Both the position numbers and the translations under genes were made by a program. The notes beneath the pieces were generated by a model. The model saw only the letters and a program-made list of their open reading frames with translations. It was not told the DNA's origin and made no database searches. A stretch of DNA of 64,000 bases, taken from assembly GCF_017498545.1 (NCBI RefSeq), contig NZ_CP071793.1, positions 1,860,001 through 1,924,000 of the forward strand, written 5' to 3'. Shown piece by piece: positions 28,736-37,525 of the stretch; within the stretch, counting starts at the first letter, position 1, and each line of letters begins with the position of its first letter. Origin of the DNA: Sulfidibacter corallicola. Lineage in GTDB: Bacteria > Acidobacteriota > Holophagae > Acanthopleuribacterales > Acanthopleuribacteraceae.

Positions 28736-31700
28736 TTGAGCGTGCGAACGAAATTTTGGAACGCGATTACCGCGGGAATGGGCGTGTTCCTGTTCTTGGG
28801 CCCGATTCCGGCGTGGGCCGGTGGTGGCCCGATTGGCCTTGCCGAACCCGGAGGATCGTCCATTTCCGAAGGCGTCGTGTGGGCAAGGGCCGCGATCGCC
28901 AAACGGGGCGGGCCGGCCGCCAAGGCGCTCGCCGCCGGATCGCTGACCCTGGTGGAGGTCCGATCCAGTTTGACCGGAACCCGCTACCGGTTCCAACAGA
29001 CGTTCGACGGCGTACCGCTTCATCGGGCTGGCGTCCTGGTCGTTCTGGGCGGGACCGGTGGTTCGCCGGTGGCCTTTTTCGATCATTGCCATGACCTCGG
29101 AACTACGGCCGGATTGGCCGGTCACCGCCGTGCCGAGAAACGGGCCACGCAGGACGCGATTGATCATTTGAAACGGACCTACGGAAGCGGTGTGGAGGTT
29201 GCGGTCCATTCGAATCAAACGGTTTATTGGCAAAGTGAAGACCGCGTGGCACCCGTTCGCCGCCTGCTGGTTCAGGTAGGTGGCGACGTCCGCGAGTTGC
29301 TGGTGGGTGAGCATGGCCGCATTCTGGCCGACGAGAGCCTTCTCGCTTCGCACCGCCATCTGGACCAGAATACCGCGACGGCGCGGCGGTCGATGCCGGC
29401 CAAGGCGACAGCCACGCTCCGTGAGGCACTCGATGCCTCATCCAACGGAAAAACGGTTGTCGGCAAGGGATTGGTCTTCGATCCCGATCCACGTACGGCA
29501 TTGGGGCGTCACGATTTGTACGACGATTCGAATGCCGGCGACTTCGAGCCGGCCTATCGCGAGGTGGCCTTGCCGGACTTGCAGCAGGCGGCCGGCGGCA
29601 TCGGCCTTTCGGGACCTTTCGTTCAGTTGACCGATTTCGATGTGCCCACCATTCCGCCCTCGACGCGTGAGGACGGGCAATGGTCGGCCCGCCGCGGCGA
29701 CAGCGCCTTCAACGAGGTGATGGCCTACTTTCATATCGATCGCAACCAGCGCTACGTGCAGAGCTTGGGGTTCACGGGCGCCCGAGCCATTTGGAATCGA
29801 CCGATCGCGGTCGATGTCCACGCCTTCAACGGCGCTGACATCTCGTATTTCGATCCGATCAATCGCCGTCTCGCGTTCGGGAACGGCTGTGTCGACGACG
29901 CCGAAGATGCGGACGTGTTGCTGCACCACTACTTCCTGGCCCTGCTACACGATGTGGCACCCGAATGGGGCGGTGGCGACAGCGTCGCCATCGCCGCCGG
30001 ATTCGGGGATTTCTGGGCCGTTTCGCGCAGCCTTGCCGGGCCATCGGGTCGGGATTTTTCCCCGGAACGCGTGTTCCATTGGGATGCCTACGGCGGGGCC
30101 TATGCCTGTTGGGAAGGCCGCCGATTGGATTGGACCGAAGCCCGTTACCTTCCAGAACGGCTTTACGGTGTGACACGCGACGAAGCGGGCTATAGCGGAG
30201 CCGAGCTGTGGGGCAGTGCCCTCTACCTGGCCGGTCTGGAGTTGGAAGCCGCCGGTGCCAGCCTGCACGACCTCGATGCGATCGTCCTCGAAAGCCTGTT
30301 CGGCGTCGGTTACGGGGTGACCATGCCCCAAATGGCGCGTGGCTTGGTGGCGGCCGCGCGGGCGCTCTTTCCGGAGGGCCCCCACGACGAGGTGCTGCGA
30401 CAACAATTCCTCCACCATCAGATCTTGCGTACCGACGTGCCTGTGTTGGCGTTGCAAGCGCACGCCTTTCAGCGGGCCGGTGCCAATCGCAGGCCCGATC
30501 CCGGCGAGACGGTGGGCCTGATCGTCACCATCGCCAACGAGGGGGAGGCGGCCCTGAGCGAAATTTCCGTCGAAATCGGGGCTGTCGAGGGAGTCGTCGC
30601 CGCCAGTGACTCCGTGACTCTAAACGATTTGGATCCAGGACGGCAGGCGAGCAACAGCCGGCAACCCCTGCGCCTGACCGTCGACAGTGCCGTGAATTGC
30701 GGTGCCGGGATTCTGGTGCCGATTCGGGTGCGAGCTTCGATCGACGGGGTGCCGGCCGAGCCGATCGAGCTGTCGTTGCCGGTCGTTCTGGGTCAACCGT
30801 TGTTCGAACCCGTGGGGATCCAGCCCGGCTTGGTGATTCCCGACAACGACGAGACGGGTGTGTCCAGCACGATTCACATCGAGGACGCACCGGCGGCGAG
30901 GTTCAATGGAACTTTTCGCGTCTACCTGGACATTCCCCACAGCTATGTCGGCGATCTTCAAGTCAGTCTGCGCACCCCGGATGGCGAAGTGGCGATGCTG
31001 GTGGATCGGCCGGGGGACGGCACGGATGAAGGCGATCGATTGGAAGGGTTTTTCCCCGACTTCGTCCATTTCGGTACCGTGTGGGCTTCAACTCTGAACG
31101 GGGACTGGACGCTGATCGTGAAGGATCTGGCGCCGGGCGATACCGGCTACCTGGACCGTTGGTCGATTCACATGGATTACGGCACGATCTGCGATGTGGA
31201 CCGCGATTTCGAACCCAACCATTACCGGCACCTGGTGCTTCCACCGGCGGAGGATGGTTGGTTGACGACCCTCCAGGTCATCAATCCCGGCGAGACGCAC
31301 ACGAATCTCTCCCTGAGCGGCTACGATGCGAGCGGTACGCTCTTGGACAGGCTGTTTTACAACCTGGCCGGCAAAGGAAGCCTGAGCGGGCGGGTTGAAG
31401 AACTGTTCCCCGGCAACCGACCTGCCTACGTCCAGGTGGCGGCCGAGCGCGAGGTGTTGGCCTACGGCAACAGCGAAGATGCGCAACAGCGGCAGTCCGT
31501 GGCCATGAACGCACCGGCCCAGGGAACGGAGACCCTGATCGTGCCCCACATTGCCGAGGATCCCGCGTTTTGGACGCGCGGCACACTGGTCAACGTCGGT
31601 GAGGGACCCAGTGCGCCCTACTTCGCCGGCTTCAACGATTACCCGATCCCCATCGAACTTGGCGAGCCGGGGCAAGCCATGGCGTTGGATTTCCAGAACG

Positions 31701-32590
31701 ATTTCTTCAGTCCGCCCATTGCCGCCGGCGCCGGTTGGGGACGGTTGGCAGATCCGCTCCACGATGGTGGGGCCTTGGCCGGGGTGGAGCTGTTCGGGCT
31801 GGGACCCGAATCCAACTACGCGGCGGGACTGACGCTCGACGACCGCCTGAACGAGCACCTGATCATGCCCCATCTTCCCGCGGACAAGGCGACCTGGTGG
31901 GCGGGCGTGGTCCTATTGAACCCTTTCGAGGAGCCGGTGTCGGTCACGGCCCGTATCTACCCCGAAAGCTTCGATTACCAACCGGTCGTGATGTTGGCCG
32001 AACAGTCATTCGTTTTGGAGCCGCGCACCAAAATCTCCAAACTGGTGGACCAGTATTTCCCCGGGACGGATATTTCGGCGGGCGTGTGGATGGAGTTCCT
32101 CGCCGATCGGCCGATCGCCGGGTACACCTTGTTCGGAACCGCCGATCAGCAGGGCGACATGGCCGGATTGGAAGGTGTCTCCGGGGGCGCCTATCTCCAG
32201 GCCTTGCCCTACCTGCCGCACGCGGTGGACGGCGCCTATCGCTGGACGGGCCTGGGTTTCCTCAACCTGTCCGATCAGCCGACTTCCGTCGTCCTGCTTC
32301 TCTACAGCGAGCAGGGTCTTCTGACAGGCCAATTCTACGAATTCCTGATGCCCAAGGGAAAATCGGTTCAACTGCTCGACAGCGAGGACTTTGATGGATC
32401 GACTTGGACCGACGCGCGCTGGATCGAGGTGCGGTCCTCCGTGCCGGTCGTCGCCTTCCAACTATTCGGCAACGCCGGATCGGACATGGTCAGCGGCATC
32501 AACGCGTTGCGGGCCGAGGGCGCCGAGGTGCGCGACAAGGCTTCTGCAGTCGGTTCGGATCAGACGCCCAGGGCGGTATGGTCCCGGTAG
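28736..32590 (+). CDS. Secreted M36 (fungalysin)-like pseudo-metalloprotease with P domain
   Basis: The 1284-aa protein starts at TTG 28736 (AGGAG upstream) with signal peptide MSVRTKFWNAITAGMGVFLFLGPIPAWA. Residues about 35-220 resemble an FTP/PepSY-type propeptide. Residues about 320-560 match bacterial M36 peptidases (YFHIDRNQRYVQSLGF, CVDDAEDADVLLHHYF, AAGFGDFWAVS). The zinc site is lost: where active members have HEYGH and EGFGD, this one has His397-His398-Tyr-Phe-Leu401 and Ala421. A proprotein-convertase P domain spans about 700-815, followed by about 460 residues of beta-rich repeats (LTTLQVINPGETHTNLSL, VVLLNPFEEPVSVTARIYP, LGFLNLSDQPTSVVLLLY). It lies 73 bp after the DUF1501 gene, probably in the same operon. 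It is likely a surface or secreted binding protein. Confidence 0.8.
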   Translation: MSVRTKFWNAITAGMGVFLFLGPIPAWAGGGPIGLAEPGGSSISEGVVWARAAIAKRGGPAAKALAAGSLTLVEVRSSLTGTRYRFQQTFDGVPLHRAGVLVVLGGTGGSPVAFFDHCHDLGTTAGLAGHRRAEKRATQDAIDHLKRTYGSGVEVAVHSNQTVYWQSEDRVAPVRRLLVQVGGDVRELLVGEHGRILADESLLASHRHLDQNTATARRSMPAKATATLREALDASSNGKTVVGKGLVFDPDPRTALGRHDLYDDSNAGDFEPAYREVALPDLQQAAGGIGLSGPFVQLTDFDVPTIPPSTREDGQWSARRGDSAFNEVMAYFHIDRNQRYVQSLGFTGARAIWNRPIAVDVHAFNGADISYFDPINRRLAFGNGCVDDAEDADVLLHHYFLALLHDVAPEWGGGDSVAIAAGFGDFWAVSRSLAGPSGRDFSPERVFHWDAYGGAYACWEGRRLDWTEARYLPERLYGVTRDEAGYSGAELWGSALYLAGLELEAAGASLHDLDAIVLESLFGVGYGVTMPQMARGLVAAARALFPEGPHDEVLRQQFLHHQILRTDVPVLALQAHAFQRAGANRRPDPGETVGLIVTIANEGEAALSEISVEIGAVEGVVAASDSVTLNDLDPGRQASNSRQPLRLTVDSAVNCGAGILVPIRVRASIDGVPAEPIELSLPVVLGQPLFEPVGIQPGLVIPDNDETGVSSTIHIEDAPAARFNGTFRVYLDIPHSYVGDLQVSLRTPDGEVAMLVDRPGDGTDEGDRLEGFFPDFVHFGTVWASTLNGDWTLIVKDLAPGDTGYLDRWSIHMDYGTICDVDRDFEPNHYRHLVLPPAEDGWLTTLQVINPGETHTNLSLSGYDASGTLLDRLFYNLAGKGSLSGRVEELFPGNRPAYVQVAAEREVLAYGNSEDAQQRQSVAMNAPAQGTETLIVPHIAEDPAFWTRGTLVNVGEGPSAPYFAGFNDYPIPIELGEPGQAMALDFQNDFFSPPIAAGAGWGRLADPLHDGGALAGVELFGLGPESNYAAGLTLDDRLNEHLIMPHLPADKATWWAGVVLLNPFEEPVSVTARIYPESFDYQPVVMLAEQSFVLEPRTKISKLVDQYFPGTDISAGVWMEFLADRPIAGYTLFGTADQQGDMAGLEGVSGGAYLQALPYLPHAVDGAYRWTGLGFLNLSDQPTSVVLLLYSEQGLLTGQFYEFLMPKGKSVQLLDSEDFDGSTWTDARWIEVRSSVPVVAFQLFGNAGSDMVSGINALRAEGAEVRDKASAVGSDQTPRAVWSR

Positions 32591-32793
32591 GGGAGAGGCT
32601 TCGCGAAGCATCCCCTCAATGGTTCAGGGTAGTCTCTCGAGGGCTTATGGCGTTTGGTGAGAAGCGTCTGCGATTGGCGATTTCGAATCGGACGATGTAT
32701 GCTTGAAAAACAAACTTCGCCTACTCGGATTTGCTGAACATATCGAGCGGAGAATGCAATCAGCTCTGGGCACCCTTATGTTGGAGGCTTGCC

Positions 32794-33057
32794 ATGTCAC
32801 ACCATACTAGATTGGTTCTCGGTGAATACTTCGATGACTTCATTGCTTCTCTGATTCGCTCTGGGGCTTTTCGATCACCGAGCGAGGTCGTCCGCGCCGG
32901 CCTAAGACTCCTGGAAGAACAATCAGATCGAGCGCGAGTTGTTCGGGAACTGGTTCGAGTAGGGACGGAGGCTGCCGATCGCGGGGATTTCGTGGATCTA
33001 ACTCTTGAAGATCTCTATGCCGAGATCGACGCTGTCGAGCCAAAGTCCGTACCTTGA
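32794..33057 (+). CDS. parD: ParD-type antitoxin (ribbon-helix-helix)
   Basis: The 87-aa protein has the ParD/CC2985 N-terminus: TRLVLGEYFDDFIASLIRSGAFRSPSEVVRAGLRLLEEQ, a ribbon-helix-helix DNA-binding unit. An acidic C-terminal tail (DLTLEDLYAEIDAVEPK) would wrap the toxin. Start ATG 32794 follows TTGGAGGC. The stop overlaps the TTG start of parE (TTGA). It neutralises ParE and probably represses the shared promoter in the 203-bp gap upstream. Confidence 0.9.
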   Translation: MSHHTRLVLGEYFDDFIASLIRSGAFRSPSEVVRAGLRLLEEQSDRARVVRELVRVGTEAADRGDFVDLTLEDLYAEIDAVEPKSVP

Positions 33058-33344
33058 AGCTCAAATTTACAGCACCTGCGGCTCGGGATTTACGGGCGAT
33101 TTCCCGGTTTACCGATCATCGTTGGAGTGCCGATCAGAGAAAGCGGTATGTTGGATCCCTTTACGAGCGTTGTCGTTGGCTGGTGGAAAACCCGTTTCTT
33201 GGCAAGCCTCTCCCCGTATTCAGTCCAAACCACAGAGGGTACCCTGAAGGGTCTCACTACATCGTTTATCGAGTTGTGGAAGATCGATTGGAAATCATTC
33301 GCGTATTGCACCAGCGAATGGATATCGACAGCATGGTCGACTAA
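33054..33344 (+). CDS. parE: ParE/RelE-superfamily toxin
   Basis: The 96-aa protein has the RelE/ParE fold: LKFTAPAARDLRAISRFTDHRW at the N-terminus, then RWLVENPFLGKPLP, RGYPEGSHYIVYRVVEDRLEIIRVLHQRMDI with the C-terminal Arg/His segment typical of ParE. Family toxins poison gyrase. It is translated from a TTG overlapping the parD stop by four bases, the normal parDE arrangement. The system could stabilise the adjacent tail-collar locus. Confidence 0.9.
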   Translation: MKLKFTAPAARDLRAISRFTDHRWSADQRKRYVGSLYERCRWLVENPFLGKPLPVFSPNHRGYPEGSHYIVYRVVEDRLEIIRVLHQRMDIDSMVD

Positions 33345-33365
33345 GTGAACGTTGAGAGACGCTTG

Positions 33366-33908
33366 TTACGGGCGCGGTGGAAACACACCCGTGTGGGCAA
33401 TGCAGTAGCGAAGGACTTGGTAGGGTTGCATGTTCAGGTGTGCTTCGCCGCCGCCGGTCTCGGTCAGCATTGCGTCGTTCATTTGGACAGAACTCAGGGG
33501 ATCGGAGAGCTCTCCGTAAATCTGGACACCGACCCCTCCGGAATCCTGAAAAATGGAAATGAAGCCATCTTGCGGAGATGCGTTATCTGCTAAATCTTGC
33601 TCCGCGAAGGCCTCGTGTCTGTGAGTTGGGAGATGCGCATCTTCGAGGACAACGAGGTTGGCGCCCACCTGATCACCCAGGCTAGCGGGCGTCAAATCGG
33701 GCCCCTCACCAAAGCCCATCGCCGCTCTGCCTTTGATGTCCGGTACCGCGAACGTCGTTTGCCCATCCCCGCCGTAACGCGCCCCGATCACCGCAAAAAG
33801 TGCGGGAAATTCTTGGATATTCCGCGTCGCACCATCGCAATCCAGCCAGCCATCCGGAGCATAGGTGTATGGAAAGGTGCGTATTTCACCAACGTACGGT
33901 TCCGACAT
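33366..33908 (-). CDS. Tail-collar domain protein (MdpB type), copy 1
   Basis: The 180-aa protein follows the phage tail-collar/microcystin-dependent-protein pattern: VGEIRTFPYTYAPDGWLDCDG, FAVIGARYGGDGQTTFAVPDIKGRAAMG, LPTHRHEAF (histidine ligand pair) and a C-terminal LNMQPYQVLRYCIAHTGVFPP. ATG 33908 has GGGAGGAA upstream. It is the last gene of a three-gene tandem on the minus strand (11-bp gap from copy 2). Such proteins are thought to be spike or fibre-like carbohydrate-binding trimers. Its stop lies 21 bp from the parE stop, convergently. Confidence 0.85.
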   Translation of the reverse strand: MSEPYVGEIRTFPYTYAPDGWLDCDGATRNIQEFPALFAVIGARYGGDGQTTFAVPDIKGRAAMGFGEGPDLTPASLGDQVGANLVVLEDAHLPTHRHEAFAEQDLADNASPQDGFISIFQDSGGVGVQIYGELSDPLSSVQMNDAMLTETGGGEAHLNMQPYQVLRYCIAHTGVFPPRP

Positions 33909-33919
33909 CCGGTTCCTCC

Positions 33920-34444
33920 CTAATTTCGCTCCGGGTAATGCCCCGTCAGCGAGATGATGTAGTTGACGGCGATGGTCGCCATTCGATTTTCGTGGGCCTG
34001 GCCTTCCCCTGCGAAGCTAATTGTTCCTTCAGGGAACGCCTGTAACCTGTTTCCCTCCGTTTCGGGTTCGTAGAACACCCCTTCCACGGTTGCCACAAGG
34101 GCGTTTTCCGGGCTCGTCGCCGTGGCCGGATCCGAGGAACCCTGCATCGAGTGGTGGTGTTTCGGAAGGTCCAAAATCGTCAGTTTCACCGTTTCACGAC
34201 CGGCCCGCGAGCCAACGTCTCTCGGGATGCGAGGATCCAGACTGTGGTTACCCACGGGAATGCGCCCGCGTAAGTCGGGTAGGCCAAAAGTGGTTCTACC
34301 ATCGCCGCCGAATGTTGTGCCCAACAAAGAGAAGAGTGTGGTGTGCTCGCTAATCGAAAGCAATTTGCCATCACAAAACGCCCAGCCTACCGGCGCGTAA
34401 TCGCCGCCGAAAATACGAACCTCTCCCAAAAACGATTCACTCAC
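33920..34444 (-). CDS. Tail-collar domain protein (MdpB type), copy 2
   Basis: The 174-aa protein repeats the collar pattern: FLGEVRIFGGDYAPVGWAFCDGKLL, FSLLGTTFGGDGRTTFGLPDLRGRIPVG, LPKHHHSM and ENRMATIAVNYIISLTGHYPERN. It starts at a GTG (34444) with GGAGG five bases upstream. It shares the N-terminal GWAFCDG and GGDGRTTFGLPDLRGR cores with its neighbours but diverges in the middle (about 90-150), the expected variable receptor-facing part. It is the middle gene of the operon, 22 bp after copy 3. Confidence 0.85.
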   Translation of the reverse strand: MSESFLGEVRIFGGDYAPVGWAFCDGKLLSISEHTTLFSLLGTTFGGDGRTTFGLPDLRGRIPVGNHSLDPRIPRDVGSRAGRETVKLTILDLPKHHHSMQGSSDPATATSPENALVATVEGVFYEPETEGNRLQAFPEGTISFAGEGQAHENRMATIAVNYIISLTGHYPERN

Positions 34445-34466
34445 GAATGCCTCCTTCCTCGCTCAT

Positions 34467-34976
34467 TCAAGGTTTTGGTGGGAAAGCGCCGGCCAAGGCA
34501 ATGCAGTAGTTCATCACCAGGGTGGGCTGCACATTTTCGTGGCCCGATCCACTACCCGCGTCGCTCACTGACTTGTCTGCGAGCTTGACCAGGTTGGTCG
34601 CGGCATTGACGTAGGCTGGTTTGGGTCCGGCGGCCAGGTATCGATCCCTGGCGATGGCGAACTGGGTCGCCTCGGTTTTGAATGCTCCGAAGGTGTGGGT
34701 GTGGGCAGGAATCTGGTCCTCCGTCAAGTGAACCAGGGTCTCCCCACCCTCAGCGCCGATTTGAAAGAGACTGCCATCCATGCCAATTGGGGTGCGTCCC
34801 CGCAAATTGGGCATCCCGAACGTCACATTACCATCTCCCCCAAATATGGTCCCAATCAAAGCGAACAAGGCCTGATTCTGGGAAATGGGAAGCACTTGCC
34901 CGGCACATTGGGCCCAATTCTTGGGTGGGAAATCAAATCCGAAACACCGAATTTCTCCCAAATAGGGCTCTCCCAT
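34467..34976 (-). CDS. Tail-collar domain protein (MdpB type), copy 3 (first in operon)
   Basis: The 169-aa protein reads YLGEIRCFGFDFPPKNWAQCAG, FALIGTIFGGDGNVTFGMPNLRGRTPIG, IPAHTHTFG and ENVQPTLVMNYCIALAGAFPPK. ATG 34976 is preceded by an excellent AGGAGG with seven-base spacing; an earlier in-frame start at 35009 is less likely. It heads the three-gene collar operon, whose promoter should lie in the AT-rich 34980-35240 stretch. No capsid, terminase or baseplate genes accompany it. Confidence 0.85.
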   Translation of the reverse strand: MGEPYLGEIRCFGFDFPPKNWAQCAGQVLPISQNQALFALIGTIFGGDGNVTFGMPNLRGRTPIGMDGSLFQIGAEGGETLVHLTEDQIPAHTHTFGAFKTEATQFAIARDRYLAAGPKPAYVNAATNLVKLADKSVSDAGSGSGHENVQPTLVMNYCIALAGAFPPKP

Positions 34977-35297
34977 GGTATGTCCTCCTTTCAGCTCGAC
35001 ACCGCCCAAGCCAACAGAGTTCGATGGTCGCGATCAATCCAACACTTTGCACAAAAAACCCAATGCTTGAATCTACTTCGAGCAGCACTTAGGCGATGTT
35101 ATTTTTTTTGGATCTTGTGTTGAAAACATATCATAATTTTGAATAATCCGAAAAACATAACAGTTATTTTTTGATGAATGCGCTATTTTTCTTCGTAATG
35201 CTATCTGTAAACCAATTTACGGCCGACACTTTCGGTTGCAGATTTACACCACCGAGTGGCTGAGAAGACCAAGTCTCCCTGAACAAGGAAGAAACAC

Positions 35298-35323
35298 TTG
35301 TCCGGTTCCGTGTAACCGGACAA
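35298..35323. terminator. Perfect 10-bp hairpin, possible terminator of the FkbM gene
   Basis: TTGTCCGGTT and AACCGGACAA form a perfect 10-bp stem around the loop CCGTGT, followed on the plus strand by TTTTG. It lies about 165 bp beyond the minus-strand stop of the FkbM gene, so it may end that transcript. It may instead be part of the adjoining repeat element. Confidence 0.45.
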
Positions 35324-35325
35324 TT

Positions 35326-35466
35326 TTGTCCACGAATCCCTTGAATTACACGAATCAAGGCATTTCCACGAATGATTCGCGCAGTGCGGCCGGTCCTTCA
35401 AAAATTGGGAATGCGGGATCCGAGGGTGATTTTTACATTCGTGTCAATCTGTGTGATCCGTGGACA
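35326..35466. repeat. Inverted pair of the dispersed GTGT-module repeat
   Basis: A minus-strand copy (about 35326-35379) and a plus-strand copy (35437-35466, ATTCGTGTCAATCTGTGTG then ATCCGTGGACA) face each other across about 60 bp. They match the copies at 16918-17350 in order of modules (TTCGTGT, CGTGTG, CGTGGACA). The pair sits in the gap downstream of the FkbM gene. Confidence 0.55.
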
Positions 35467-35487
35467 ACTTTTTGGGCGCGCCTTCCG

Positions 35488-36942
35488 CTAACTCATGCGC
35501 TCGCGCAGGCTTTGCAAGCGCTCGGCGAGGTCGAAGAAATGGTGGCGTTTGAGGTGGGCCTCCACCTCGGTGTCCTGCTGCGCGACACCGAAACTCTGTC
35601 GTCCCTCGAGGATTTCCTGGTAGGTCAGCGTTCGTCGCGGGCGGTCGCCTCGGATGCGGCCCACCTGACGCGCCAGTTCCGGTCCGTAGCTGTTGCTCAG
35701 GATGAGCACGAAATCCTCGGGGGTGAGCGACTCGGGCGCATGGACATCGTGGCCCGCCTCGCGATGGCGTGCGTATTGGTTGTCGAAACAGGCCACCGGT
35801 ACGGTCGATTCTTCCGCGTGATCTGCGTTCAGGGCCTTCAACTGGCGCGCATAGTGCCCAAACGGCAGCAGGCACAGGCGCCGGCCGCCGCCTTCGCCAA
35901 CCTCGCGTCTCAGCTTTTCGACCAATCGGAAGATCGCCGCCCGCTCGGAAGAGGTGGCCCGATTCGGGTCGAAGCGGGCGGTGCTTTCCGCGTGGGAATA
36001 GACCTCGGTGAACAGTGGCGGCAGCCGCTTCGGGTGGGTTTCCGCCAGGGCTGCGAGGTCTCGCAGAAACGGAAAGTAGGCGCGCTCGCGAAGTTCCGGG
36101 CCCGCGTGCTCGAATGCCCCGCACCCCGCCAGGCGGCGCAGGCAGGTCAATGCGTATTCGAACTGACCGCCACACAACGCGATCAGGGCCAACTTCCACA
36201 GGCGGGTGTCTGTGGGCGTGCGCTCCTCGGGATTGGGCAGGCTTTCCGGTGCGCGGAGGAACAACGCCTCCCCGTAGGTGAGCATGTTCTGCGTCCGAAG
36301 ACCGATCGCTTCGCGCGATGGCGACATCCGCTGCAGCGAAGTGAAATCGATGAATCGGAACCCGCGCTGAATCAAATAGTTGAAGATGTCGCCGAAACAC
36401 TTCTGATCCTGGTACAGCGGCTGGAACTCCACTTCCAAGGCGATGGCCAGGATCGATTCGCTCAAGGCCTTTTCGGCGCCTGTCAGGATGTCGAACTCAC
36501 TGCCCTGGGTATCCAGGGACAGGTAATCGGGTGGGGGCGGGCAGGGGCCGCCTCCGTAGCAGAGCGCGTCCAGGCTCGTGGCTTCCAGGGTGCGGGTTTC
36601 CATGATGCGGCCGGTGTCGCCGAGCTGGTAATCCATCGGCCCTTTTTCGAAATCGTAGTGGTACATCGCGAAATCGCGGCACGTCTCCGAAATCTCGAGC
36701 AGGGAACTCAGGTTTGGGTCGTAGCACAGGTGAAACGGTTTCGAACCGGTGCGGGCATCGATGCACCGGGAGAGCGCGGTGCCGCCATCGCCCGTCGCTG
36801 ACTTCATCTCCGCCAGGCAGTCGGTGTCCGCATCGTAGTAGACCGGGTGCACGTCTCGGTGAAACGGTTCCGGCGGCACGAAACCGCCGCTGCCTTTGCG
36901 TCCGCCGATATGATGGGCGACGATCATGGACGGGTGGGGCAT
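35488..36942 (-). CDS. FkbM-family methyltransferase domain protein with extra C-terminal region
   Basis: The 484-aa protein has a SAM-dependent FkbM-type methyltransferase region in its first half: SLSRCIDARTGSKPF-like glycine/aspartate segment, LEATSLDAL, PDYLSLDTQGSEFDILTGAEKAL (the canonical LKIDVEGAE-like motif), LAIALEVEFQPLYQDQ and FGDIFNYLIQRGFRFIDF. The C-terminal 230 residues include a helical stretch and a Rossmann-like segment (RRLCLLPFGHYARQLKALNADH, PVACFDNQY), perhaps a nucleotide-sugar or PseH-like module. ATG 36942 has AGGAG seven bases upstream. It likely modifies a glycan or secondary metabolite. No other glycan gene is adjacent. Confidence 0.7.
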   Translation of the reverse strand: MPHPSMIVAHHIGGRKGSGGFVPPEPFHRDVHPVYYDADTDCLAEMKSATGDGGTALSRCIDARTGSKPFHLCYDPNLSSLLEISETCRDFAMYHYDFEKGPMDYQLGDTGRIMETRTLEATSLDALCYGGGPCPPPPDYLSLDTQGSEFDILTGAEKALSESILAIALEVEFQPLYQDQKCFGDIFNYLIQRGFRFIDFTSLQRMSPSREAIGLRTQNMLTYGEALFLRAPESLPNPEERTPTDTRLWKLALIALCGGQFEYALTCLRRLAGCGAFEHAGPELRERAYFPFLRDLAALAETHPKRLPPLFTEVYSHAESTARFDPNRATSSERAAIFRLVEKLRREVGEGGGRRLCLLPFGHYARQLKALNADHAEESTVPVACFDNQYARHREAGHDVHAPESLTPEDFVLILSNSYGPELARQVGRIRGDRPRRTLTYQEILEGRQSFGVAQQDTEVEAHLKRHHFFDLAERLQSLRERMS

Positions 36943-37096
36943 GGCCCTGCTCCTGGGTGGATGGTGCGAATTCGAGATCGAGTCGAACGTTCAGGCCGAG
37001 GACGCGGAGTCGAACACCTTGTCGCCTGGAGTGATACCTCACCGATACCGGAGAGCCCCGTGGCGGGACGCGCGGCGGGGTGACCCTTTGCGGCAA

Positions 37097-37453
37097 TCAG
37101 AGGTTGAAGGTGTTGTCGGGCGGTTCCTCGGAGACCACGCTCAGATCCTCGATGACATGCTCCAGGATCTCCTTGTCCCACTCCAGGAACTCGAGGCCGA
37201 AACGGACCTTCATGTCTTCGATCAAGCTCCAACAGATGCGGCCCGTGAAGCGGAAGTCCCTGCCGGAAACCCGCATGCCGCCGGCGACCTGGCTCATGTC
37301 CTCCAACGCCGCCCAGATTTCGAGGTCGACCATCAGGCAGGCGCCGCCGCGGCTGAGGTTCACGACCTGCATGCCGGGCCGCTCCTCGGGAAAAATGAGA
37401 AAGCCGTCGCCGTCACAGGGAATCCGCTGGGAAACCCGTTGGTTTTGAAACAT
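37097..37453 (-). CDS. PilZ-domain protein (cyclic-di-GMP receptor type)
   Basis: The 118-aa protein is a single PilZ domain. The RxxxR-type motif is in NQRVSQRIPCDG and the second motif (D/N-x-S-x-x-G) is in NLSRGGACLMVD, both expected for cyclic-di-GMP binding. A later strand reads TGRICWSLIEDMKVRFGLEFLEW. I start at ATG 37453 because AGGTGGT lies eight bases upstream; a TTG at 37495 lacks a site. The neighbour upstream on the same strand is a coiled-coil protein about 70 bp away, so the two may form an operon. Confidence 0.85.
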   Translation of the reverse strand: MFQNQRVSQRIPCDGDGFLIFPEERPGMQVVNLSRGGACLMVDLEIWAALEDMSQVAGGMRVSGRDFRFTGRICWSLIEDMKVRFGLEFLEWDKEILEHVIEDLSVVSEEPPDNTFNL

Positions 37454-37525
37454 GAGCTGCACCACCTGTCGCCATTCGATGAAGCGCGCGGTCAAACCTG
37501 CCGGCAGGTCGCCGCGCCGCTTTTC

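Larger units (their letters stand above)
34977..35487. other. AT-rich promoter region and repeat-bearing gap
   Basis: The left half (35085-35220) is very AT-rich and probably carries the minus-strand promoter of the collar operon. The right half carries a perfect hairpin and an inverted pair of the dispersed GTGT repeat, listed separately. No gene is supported. Confidence 0.5.

Noticed and set aside
33366..35009. A prophage, suggested by three tail-collar proteins
   Set aside because: No capsid, terminase, portal, integrase or lysis gene is nearby; the collar family also occurs outside phages.
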